Positions 15,096 through 21,300 of a DNA stretch of 23,275 nt are shown here, piece by piece. Numbering within the stretch: position 1 is the stretch's first letter; the number at the start of each line of letters is the position of its first letter. The notes under the pieces were generated by a model. The model was not told the DNA's origin. It did not search any database and worked only from the letters and a program-made list of their open reading frames with translations. The stretch comes from Candidatus Culexmicrobium profundum (lineage in GTDB: Archaea > Thermoproteota > Methanomethylicia > Culexarchaeales > Culexmicrobiaceae): positions 1 to 23,275 of the forward strand of contig JANZKD010000008.1 of assembly GCA_025061245.1 (NCBI GenBank). Direction: 5' to 3'. The translations under genes were made by a program, and so were the position numbers.

Positions 15096-15596
15096 ATGTC
15101 TAAAAAATTAACTTGGATTGAAAAACTTGAAACCATTATTCCTGGTTTTAGCGGTTATAAAAAAAGGGAACTTGCTAGAGAGGATGATCGTTTAATTAGA
15201 AACTATATAGTTAAAACCCTGACTGATGCTAAGATTAAGATAGAAGAAGCTGCTGCAACGGTAATTGAATTTAACTATGAGACAGCTAAGCGTCTCAATA
15301 ATCTAGCATCTACAATAAATTATATTGCAGATAAAGTTAAATTTGCTGAATCTGGCTATGCTCCCCATTATAATATTGTTAAAGTTGAACTAGATACACT
15401 TGAGAAACTGAAGGAAATTGATAATAATCTTGTGGGTTCAGCTGAAAAAGTAAAAGAGATGACATCTGAAATTGCAAAAATCGCAGCTGTAACAAAAGTT
15501 CCCAGCGAAAAATTAACTCAGATAATTGAAGAATTAGGGAAGATTGAGCAAATATTGGAAGAACGACTGAAAGTATTAAGAGGATGGAGTCAATAA
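15096..15596 (+). CDS. Helical protein of the SPFH/zinc-ribbon operon
   Basis: A soluble protein of about 166 residues, almost wholly helical and charged, with no membrane segment. Near the N-terminus it has a distinctive stretch, ETIIPGFSGYKKRELARED, followed by long amphipathic helices. I believe I have seen a similar Ile-Pro-Gly-aromatic/Gly-Tyr motif in uncharacterised proteins encoded next to SPFH proteins, but I cannot verify this. An upstream in-frame TTG (15063) would add 11 poorly fitting residues; the ATG at 15096 with GGGGTT 6 nt before it is favoured. It is the first gene of a four-gene run, 22 nt before the SPFH gene. In the analogous Bacillus operon this place is held by PspA, also helical, but homology is not shown here. 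Confidence 0.78.
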   Translation: MSKKLTWIEKLETIIPGFSGYKKRELAREDDRLIRNYIVKTLTDAKIKIEEAAATVIEFNYETAKRLNNLASTINYIADKVKFAESGYAPHYNIVKVELDTLEKLKEIDNNLVGSAEKVKEMTSEIAKIAAVTKVPSEKLTQIIEELGKIEQILEERLKVLRGWSQ

Positions 15597-15618
15597 ATAG
15601 AATAGGTAGGTGAAATTA

Positions 15619-16650
15619 ATGATCGATATTATTGGTAAGGGAATTGGCAAGGTGACCAGGAAGGTTAGCGGTCTTCAACCAAAAGTTATTGAATGGATTA
15701 ATCCAAGTGAAGATGAAATAGTATGGAAATATCCTGACGAAGTAATTCCATGGGGAAGTGTAGTTATAGTAAAAGAATTTGAAAATGCAATATTCTATAG
15801 AGATGGCAAAGTATATGGGGTATTAGGTGCCGGGAGACATGTATTAGATACACAAAATGTTCCATTTCTAAAGGGTTTAGTTGAAGGATTGTATGGTGAA
15901 AGCATATTCAAATCAATGGTGATATTTGTATCTCTTAGAAGATTTCAAGGCAAGTTTGGAGGGAGAACTCAAACAGTTGAACTAGCACCCCTACTATTTC
16001 ATGGAAGCTTCTATTTTAGAGTAGAAGACCCATCAATGTTCGTAAATAAAGTTGTAGGACCTCAAAGTGCATATACCACAGATGAGTTAAATGAGTATCT
16101 TCGCGGATACTTTAATGAAAAAATAATGGCATATCTAAGCAAACATAGCATTCAAGACGTGTATGTAAAGCAAGCGGAAGTAACTGAAAAAGTAACAATA
16201 CTCCTTCGCAAAGACTTTAGAGAGCTAGGAATAGCTCTTGAAAAAGTTGTTTTTGAGGGAGTGGACACTGAGGGAGAATGGAGAGACAGACTTTTCTGGA
16301 TAATGAAAGGCGGGGTACAAACAGGATATGTACTTCAAATGGAAACAGCTAAGGAAGTTGCAAAAGAACTAGGTAAAAGTCCAGGTGCAGGTATTGGTAC
16401 AGGTATGGTTATGATACCGCCTTTAATGCAGCCGCCTCCACCACAACCAGCTCCAACAACTCCTACTGCAGCCCCCACTGCAACAGTTCCTCCTGCATAT
16501 ACTCCAAGATGCCCCTATTGTGGTCAACCTGTTCCAGCAGGGGCAAAATTCTGTCCATATTGTGGAAAACAAGTTAAATGGTGTTCTAAAGGACACTTAG
16601 TACCCTTTGAAGCTAAATTCTGTCCAGTTTGCGGAGAGTCGGTAACATAG
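15619..16650 (+). CDS. SPFH/prohibitin-like protein with C-terminal double zinc ribbon (YdjI-like)
   Basis: An SPFH-type membrane scaffold without a membrane helix of its own. Numbered from the upstream GTG at 15610, residues about 25-255 form the SPFH-like core: EIVWKYPDEVIPWGSVVIVKEFENAIF, then GPQSAYTTDELNEYLRGYF and the ELGIALEKVVFEG strand. A Pro/Thr-rich linker spans 268-297. Zinc ribbon 1 has Cys301, 304, 315 and 318. Ribbon 2 has Cys325, His329, Cys338 and Cys341. The same order (SPFH, flexible linker, zinc ribbons) is seen in Bacillus YdjI and its relatives, often labelled virion core protein-like. The ATG at 15619 lies 5 nt after AGGTGA, so it is preferred. Membrane recruitment probably depends on the two downstream zinc-ribbon membrane proteins. 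Confidence 0.85.
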   Translation: MIDIIGKGIGKVTRKVSGLQPKVIEWINPSEDEIVWKYPDEVIPWGSVVIVKEFENAIFYRDGKVYGVLGAGRHVLDTQNVPFLKGLVEGLYGESIFKSMVIFVSLRRFQGKFGGRTQTVELAPLLFHGSFYFRVEDPSMFVNKVVGPQSAYTTDELNEYLRGYFNEKIMAYLSKHSIQDVYVKQAEVTEKVTILLRKDFRELGIALEKVVFEGVDTEGEWRDRLFWIMKGGVQTGYVLQMETAKEVAKELGKSPGAGIGTGMVMIPPLMQPPPPQPAPTTPTAAPTATVPPAYTPRCPYCGQPVPAGAKFCPYCGKQVKWCSKGHLVPFEAKFCPVCGESVT

Positions 16651-16661
16651 GCGAGTGATCA

Positions 16662-17618
16662 ATGACTGAGACACTTCAAGCCTATAGATGTGAAAGGTGT
16701 GGTGCTCCATTAGAGGTTACTCCAGAATCAATAGTAGTTATCTGTGAATATTGTGGAAATCCTAATTGGATGACGGACATAAGAGAGGAAATCTATGTTG
16801 TTCCCTCTCTAAGTAAAGGAGACATAGAAAGATCATTTAAGCAACGAGTTGCTGAGGACTTTGATTTAAGAAGAATTAAGAATAAAATTTCAATTGTGGA
16901 AGTAAATGGTGTATACGTGCCATTCTACTTTGTAACTGTAAAAGTTGAAGCGAGGTATGAGGGATATAAGAAGAGAAGAGAAAGAGTGGGAACAGGAAAA
17001 CGTGCAAGAATAGTGACTAAGCGTGAAAAAGTAAGTGGAACACTAAGATCTACTTTGAAGATACCAATACTTGCAAGAAGAAGTGCAGAAGACTTTTCAA
17101 TATTTGAATTGGCAGAGCATTTTAGACACTCAAAGCCGGAACTAATTAAAATTCAAGAAGTTGATTGGAAGAAAATAAGGCTTCCAGTTTTAAACACTGA
17201 GATTTCATCTGAAGAGGCTAGAGACATGGCTAGAGATGAAGCAGGAGATAGAATTAGAGAAAAAGCAGAATCAAAGGTTGATGAATTAATAGAATTTCAA
17301 TGTAGGACTAAAATTGTAAATGTCTCTCCATTAACTCTTGTTCCATACTGGTATTTAGTATATAATTATGGAATGGCTCAATATAAAGCAGCATATGCAG
17401 GGTGGAGTAGCCATCTATTAGCCATCCAGGAACCAGTTATGGCATATCATCGTGCACTCTACTTTATAGGAGTATTAGCAAGCTGTGCAATAGCAGCTTT
17501 AGGATTCGCATTTTTAAGAGATTTAAGAGTAGCTTTAGGAGCATTAATTTTTGCATCAGGATTAAGTTATGCATTAGGTAGGAAAACTGTTTCTGATGTA
17601 AGAATTGAGAGAGGATAA
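16662..17618 (+). CDS. Zinc-ribbon membrane protein, first paralogue (YdjG-like layout)
   Basis: 318 residues. An N-terminal zinc ribbon (Cys10, Cys13, Cys28, Cys31) is followed by a beta-rich soluble region, a very basic loop (about 102-124, many Lys and Arg), a helical segment (SSEEARDMARDEAGDRIREK) and a strand pair (VPYWYLVYNYG). Two C-terminal hydrophobic helices lie at about 265-286 and 289-306. The protein should be anchored by its C-terminal hairpin with the ribbon in the cytoplasm. It resembles the next gene product in architecture and locally in sequence, most clearly PYWYLVYNY...MAYHRAL against YPIWELEYSY...TFHRTL. The gene starts 11 nt after the SPFH gene with GAGTGA upstream. Function is inferred only from its operon: membrane anchoring or sensing. 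Confidence 0.8.
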   Translation: MTETLQAYRCERCGAPLEVTPESIVVICEYCGNPNWMTDIREEIYVVPSLSKGDIERSFKQRVAEDFDLRRIKNKISIVEVNGVYVPFYFVTVKVEARYEGYKKRRERVGTGKRARIVTKREKVSGTLRSTLKIPILARRSAEDFSIFELAEHFRHSKPELIKIQEVDWKKIRLPVLNTEISSEEARDMARDEAGDRIREKAESKVDELIEFQCRTKIVNVSPLTLVPYWYLVYNYGMAQYKAAYAGWSSHLLAIQEPVMAYHRALYFIGVLASCAIAALGFAFLRDLRVALGALIFASGLSYALGRKTVSDVRIERG

Positions 17619-17620
17619 AC

Positions 17621-18559
17621 ATGAAATGTCCGCATTGTGGAGCAGAATTTAATGTGCCAAGTGGAGTTACAACAGCTGTATGTCCATATTGTGGAACCAC
17701 CATAAACTTGAAAACAAAGGAAATAGAAGCGGAACATTATGCATTTCCAATAATATATGACACTAACAAGGCCTATGAAAAACTTAAATCCATAGTCTCA
17801 AGACAATTTGGAGCCCCTGCAGATTTAAGTAAAGCTTCAAATCTAACATTCCGCCAATTACACTACCTTCCATTATACATATTCTTTATCGAAGGACGAG
17901 CCTTATGTAAAGAGGTAGAAGTCATAGAAACAGAAAGTGTTGCAATACCAGCATTAACAATGCTTCCATTAGAAATCCCAGCTAAATATCGATTCCCTGT
18001 TAGAGGAAGAATGTATTTCAAGCCATCATTGGTTGAAGCTGGCAAATACTATACACCAACAATGTCTAGAGAGGAAGCTGAAAAAATAGCTAAAATGAAA
18101 ATTTACTATAGACTTCTAGGAGAAGTAAAATTGGCTTGCCCAGGCTCACCCATTGAAATTGACTGTAAATATAAAGGGCTGGTACATTACCCAATATGGG
18201 AGTTAGAATATTCATATAGTAATGAAAGATTTCGAGGAATAATAGATGCAGTGTGCGGTGAAGTTTTTTATGCAGAATATCCAATGTCTACTTTTCACAG
18301 AACTTTAGCATTAGGATTAGCGGCGGGAATGATTATAGGTGGATTAATCGTAGGAATAGGAGTTGGATTATTCTTAAAGAGCATTGCAACGAGTGCAATT
18401 GGAGGATTGATAGCTGGAATTGTAGGTGCTATTCCTCCATTAACTAAGTCAGCATTCAGAAAGCAGGTGTATAGACCAAAATTACATGCGAAGACTTCAA
18501 AAGTTAAAGTTCCAAGCTCAATTGTTAATAGTGGAATAGACATTCTAAGTCAAATATAA
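17621..18559 (+). CDS. Zinc-ribbon membrane protein, second paralogue (YdjG-like layout)
   Basis: 312 residues. The N-terminal ribbon is compact (Cys3, Cys6, Cys21, Cys24). The middle has SREEAEKIAKMK and a PepSY-like strand pattern (YPIWELEYSY...GIIDAVCGEVFYAEYP). Two hydrophobic helices at about 228-252 and 255-275 are rich in Gly and Ala (AAGMIIGGLIVGIGVG), suggesting close helix packing or oligomerisation. A basic tail of about 37 residues follows. It begins 2 nt after its paralogue, with GAGAGGA overlapping that gene's end, so the pair is surely co-expressed. It lacks the long basic loop of the first paralogue. The two may form a heteromeric membrane base for the SPFH protein, which is inference. 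Confidence 0.8.
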   Translation: MKCPHCGAEFNVPSGVTTAVCPYCGTTINLKTKEIEAEHYAFPIIYDTNKAYEKLKSIVSRQFGAPADLSKASNLTFRQLHYLPLYIFFIEGRALCKEVEVIETESVAIPALTMLPLEIPAKYRFPVRGRMYFKPSLVEAGKYYTPTMSREEAEKIAKMKIYYRLLGEVKLACPGSPIEIDCKYKGLVHYPIWELEYSYSNERFRGIIDAVCGEVFYAEYPMSTFHRTLALGLAAGMIIGGLIVGIGVGLFLKSIATSAIGGLIAGIVGAIPPLTKSAFRKQVYRPKLHAKTSKVKVPSSIVNSGIDILSQI

Positions 18560-18623
18560 ATTTAATAATTAATTTTGGAGAAGATGAAATAAAATAGGGT
18601 GAAACTCACGTTCCAATCCTAAG

Positions 18624-19088
18624 CTAGGGCCATGGAATTATCTTGAATACTTGCAATAAGTATTGTACTCTTCCTCCAAGCATTGCCATTCTGAATTGAA
18701 CGGTGTTTCCGAAGTATACGCCTAATCCTAACATCAGAATGTATCTGCCAATCTTAGTTGGATAAAAGTACCATCCAGTGTGTTCTTTAGTGAATGTAAA
18801 GTACGAAGTAATGAGTACGAAGCCAAGACTTGTCCATAAGAAGTTAAACCAATCCATTGGTGCTCCGCCTAATGGAGCTTCAACTGACGCTAAAATCTGT
18901 TTAACGATATCTGCGCTTAAAAATCCTAAAGCTAAGGCGAATTGAGCTATTCCAGTTGCCCACGTTTGGAATAGACCTACCCATTCAGTGATTAGTGGTG
19001 GTTCAAAGAAGTAGCCAAGCCATGAAAGTCCCATTACTAATCCAGTTATAAAGATATATACTTCAGGTCTTCTCCATATTACAGCCAT
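18624..19088 (-). CDS. Four-helix membrane protein, partner of the DUF6754-like protein
   Basis: 154 residues with hydrophobic helices near 11-28, 44-62, 81-97 and 110-128, short loops, and a C-terminal segment with conserved-looking residues (FGNTVQFRMAMLGGRVQYLL). I do not recognise a named domain. GAGGTGGT just before the ATG is a strong ribosome site. It lies 1 nt after the DUF6754-like gene, so the two are co-translated and probably form a complex. I recall similar small membrane proteins beside DUF6754 proteins in Chloroflexota, unverified. It converges with the SPFH operon across 64 nt without an obvious hairpin. Confidence 0.72.
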   Translation of the reverse strand: MAVIWRRPEVYIFITGLVMGLSWLGYFFEPPLITEWVGLFQTWATGIAQFALALGFLSADIVKQILASVEAPLGGAPMDWFNFLWTSLGFVLITSYFTFTKEHTGWYFYPTKIGRYILMLGLGVYFGNTVQFRMAMLGGRVQYLLQVFKIIPWP

Positions 19089-19089
19089 T

Positions 19090-19815
19090 TTACCACCTCA
19101 ATAAATCACTTATGTATTTGATGCCCACAGATTCTAGCAGTAGGCCTATTAGAGTAATAGCTATAAGTATGAATTTCATCCAGTCTTCTCCAGCTATGCT
19201 CGCCACTTGTAATGGTTCTCTAAAAATGTATGCAGCAGCTGCGTATAGTTCTTCACCGATAAGTACATAATCACTAGTGGCTACGATGAATGGTAGCTGA
19301 TGAGTGTTTGCAGTTCCAGCAATTAGGAATGCACCCACGAATTTCGCTGCTTCTCCTATGACAACGGATTCATAGTATAGTCCACCTATGTGGAAACTTG
19401 CTGCCGGTCGTTCTCTTTGAAATGTACCTAATATTGCAGTTACCATTGGTGATTGACCGGGCTGATAGTTGATTATTTTTGGATCGAACTTTTCAGGTTT
19501 CCCTTCTCTTAAATAAGCTACTCGGAGAACTTCTTCTGTTAAAGGTATTGCATCGGCAATGCATATGTTCATGATTGGTCTAACATCATACCTTGCACAT
19601 AATTGAGCTACGTATCCCAATATAGCTGAGGATGCAACTATCTGAGGGCCTTGAGATGAGGCTAATCCACCTCCAGCCCCATAAGTATAGTGAATAGGTC
19701 TACCCATCTCTGCAGCTCTACCGCTTTTGATTAGTTTATGTGCTAAGTAGAATAGAAATGCTGCAAGTAGTAGTACTATTAATTGGAAACCTCTGCCTTG
19801 AACAGGTTGCTCCAT
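19090..19815 (-). CDS. DUF6754-like membrane protein
   Basis: 241 residues. One hydrophobic helix lies at about 10-27 and another near 214-233. Between them is a soluble alpha/beta domain with a Gly-rich entry (GRPIHYTYGAGGGLASSQGPQIVASSAILGYVAQLCARYD, 39-78) and a later segment GTANTHQLPFIVATSDYVLIGEELYAAAAY. This pattern agrees with my memory of the DUF6754 family, whose function is unknown; a database search is needed to confirm it. The gene has no Shine-Dalgarno. A TATA box 28-34 nt upstream of the ATG indicates a leaderless transcript. It is the first gene of a two-gene unit and is separated from the upstream acyl-CoA dehydrogenase gene by a terminator. Confidence 0.75.
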   Translation of the reverse strand: MEQPVQGRGFQLIVLLLAAFLFYLAHKLIKSGRAAEMGRPIHYTYGAGGGLASSQGPQIVASSAILGYVAQLCARYDVRPIMNICIADAIPLTEEVLRVAYLREGKPEKFDPKIINYQPGQSPMVTAILGTFQRERPAASFHIGGLYYESVVIGEAAKFVGAFLIAGTANTHQLPFIVATSDYVLIGEELYAAAAYIFREPLQVASIAGEDWMKFILIAITLIGLLLESVGIKYISDLLRW

Positions 19816-19842
19816 GATTATTCTGCTGTAAATATATATTCA

Positions 19843-19857
19843 ATTTATACTCCTTTC
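19843..19857 (-). promoter_or_regulatory. BRE/TATA promoter for the DUF6754-like gene pair, probably leaderless
   Basis: On the minus strand the sequence reads AGAAAGGAG then TATAAATTG. This is a purine-rich BRE-like element followed by a good archaeal TATA box. The TATA core (19843-19849) is 28-34 nt before the ATG at 19815, which puts the transcription start at or next to the start codon. That fits the absence of a ribosome site. A second AT run (ATATATATT) lies closer. Confidence 0.5.
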
Positions 19858-19900
19858 TAAAGGGCATTTTAAGCAAACTAGAGTAACTCTTAGTGGCTGT

Positions 19901-19916
19901 AATGCTTAAAAGCATT
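19901..19916. repeat. Perfect short inverted repeat upstream of the DUF6754 promoter
   Basis: AATGCTT, a two-base AA centre, and AAGCATT form a 7+7 palindrome, followed by TTTT on the plus strand. It lies about 50 nt upstream of the TATA box of the DUF6754-like gene and past the U-rich end of the acyl-CoA dehydrogenase gene. It could be an activator site, an RNA 3' end or chance. Confidence 0.3.
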
Positions 19917-19949
19917 TTGCTATATCCTATTCGAAATACAAATTATATT

Positions 19950-19974
19950 AAAAAATAGTGTAAAAAAAGAAAAT
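19950..19974 (-). terminator. U-rich terminator after the acyl-CoA dehydrogenase gene
   Basis: Immediately after the stop codon the minus strand reads TTTTC, seven Ts, ACACTA and six Ts. Such oligo-T clusters without a strong stem are the usual archaeal intrinsic terminator. Confidence 0.55.
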
Positions 19975-21249
19975 TTAGCTGGGTCTCACATACTTGCTAC
20001 CTAAGGTATCCCTAGCGATTATGTATCGCATAATATTTTGAGCACCCTCTGCACCAATTACATATGAAAATAGCCCTAACCATGCTCTATATACTGGGCA
20101 TTCCTTAGTATATGCAAAGGCTCCATGCCATTTCATTACTTCTTCAGCAATATCCACTGCAGTCTCAGGCGCCCACATCTTAGCTAGCGCTACTGGGATG
20201 TTAAGGTCCTTAGGATTTAGAGTCGGATCCTTCTCAATGTAAATTTTATCTGCTAGTCTAGCAGCTCTATAGACGAAGTATTTGGCTGCTTCATATTTTG
20301 CGTATAATTCTGCAAATTTGAAGTTTACACCTTGAAATGAAGAAATATATCTACCCTCAAAGAGTTTTCTTTGCTTAAACCATAATGCAGCTTGCTCTAA
20401 AAGCCATCTTGTTGCACCAATACATGCAGCAGCTACGACTATTCTTGCTAAGTTAAAGCCTTCCATTACATGATAGAAACCTCTATTTTCCTGGCCTAGC
20501 AAGTATTTCTCTTCAATTTCAACATTTTCGCATATAAAGCCACCAGTAGTCAAACCGTGCCTCCCAATATCGGGATATATGGTTGGGTTAAAACCTGATC
20601 TTAAGACACCATTCCTCCTAGCTAGAAATGCGAATGCTGACAAGCCTCTATGTCCAGGTCCACCAGTTCTCGCTACTAGAAACCATCCTCCACCCCATGG
20701 AAGCTTAGTTACTTCTCCAACTCCACTTATATAGGATTTCTCCCCATTAATGATATATTTACCATCTTCCTTTCTAGCAGTGGTTTTTATCCCAGCAATA
20801 TCAGAACCTCCTTGAGGCTCTGTAGTAGCAATTCCAAAGAAGGCATTTCCTTTAGCAACCTCGGGTATAATTTCTTCACAGACTTCTTCTCTTGCAAATT
20901 GTTGTAAGGCAAAGGGCCAACCATTATTTAATAGAGCGTAAACAGCTATCGCCACAGCTGGGTCAGCATATGCTATTTCATCAACTGCAATTACAGCCAT
21001 AGTATATGTTCCACCTTGACCACCATATTTTGGATCACATGGAATAGCGAAAAGACCTTGCTCACCCATTTTCTTAATTAAATCTAAAGGAATATCTATG
21101 GGGTCCTTTTCCGCCCGCTCATCAATTTCAATCCACTTAGGAGCAATATATCTTTGACAAAATTCCCTAACAACATCCCTGAACAATTTCTCTTCTTCAT
21201 TAAAACTTACCACTGGATCCTTAGCATAATTTAGAGGAAGTTCACTCAT
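19975..21249 (-). CDS. Acyl-CoA dehydrogenase
   Basis: This FAD enzyme oxidises an acyl-CoA to the 2,3-enoyl-CoA and normally hands electrons to ETF. Numbered from an upstream TTG at 21261, it shows the N-terminal helical domain, the middle beta domain with the FAD/substrate motif TTEPQGGSDIAG (146-157) and GEKSYISG (173-180), and the C-terminal helical domain ending in CPVYRAWLGLFSYVIGAEGAQNIMRYIIARDTLG. Glu405 in GAEG is at the usual catalytic-base position of the short- and medium-chain type. Length, about 424 residues, is slightly above the usual 380-400. The ATG at 21249 is preferred, with GGGGTT 5 nt upstream. The chain-length or branched substrate cannot be read. EtfAB encoded about 17 kb away is the obvious partner, by inference. 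Confidence 0.92.
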   Translation of the reverse strand: MSELPLNYAKDPVVSFNEEEKLFRDVVREFCQRYIAPKWIEIDERAEKDPIDIPLDLIKKMGEQGLFAIPCDPKYGGQGGTYTMAVIAVDEIAYADPAVAIAVYALLNNGWPFALQQFAREEVCEEIIPEVAKGNAFFGIATTEPQGGSDIAGIKTTARKEDGKYIINGEKSYISGVGEVTKLPWGGGWFLVARTGGPGHRGLSAFAFLARRNGVLRSGFNPTIYPDIGRHGLTTGGFICENVEIEEKYLLGQENRGFYHVMEGFNLARIVVAAACIGATRWLLEQAALWFKQRKLFEGRYISSFQGVNFKFAELYAKYEAAKYFVYRAARLADKIYIEKDPTLNPKDLNIPVALAKMWAPETAVDIAEEVMKWHGAFAYTKECPVYRAWLGLFSYVIGAEGAQNIMRYIIARDTLGSKYVRPS

Positions 21250-21269
21250 ATTAAACCCCAATGTAAATC

Positions 21270-21289
21270 AAAAAAAGAATACTAAAAAG
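21270..21289 (-). terminator. U-rich tract after the surface-protein gene
   Basis: On the minus strand, CCTTTTTAGTATTC is followed by seven Ts within 30 nt of the surface-protein stop codon. It matches archaeal oligo-T terminators. It leaves only about 20 nt before the acyl-CoA dehydrogenase start, so read-through into that gene remains possible. Confidence 0.4.
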
Positions 21290-21300
21290 GCTTGTGGAAG

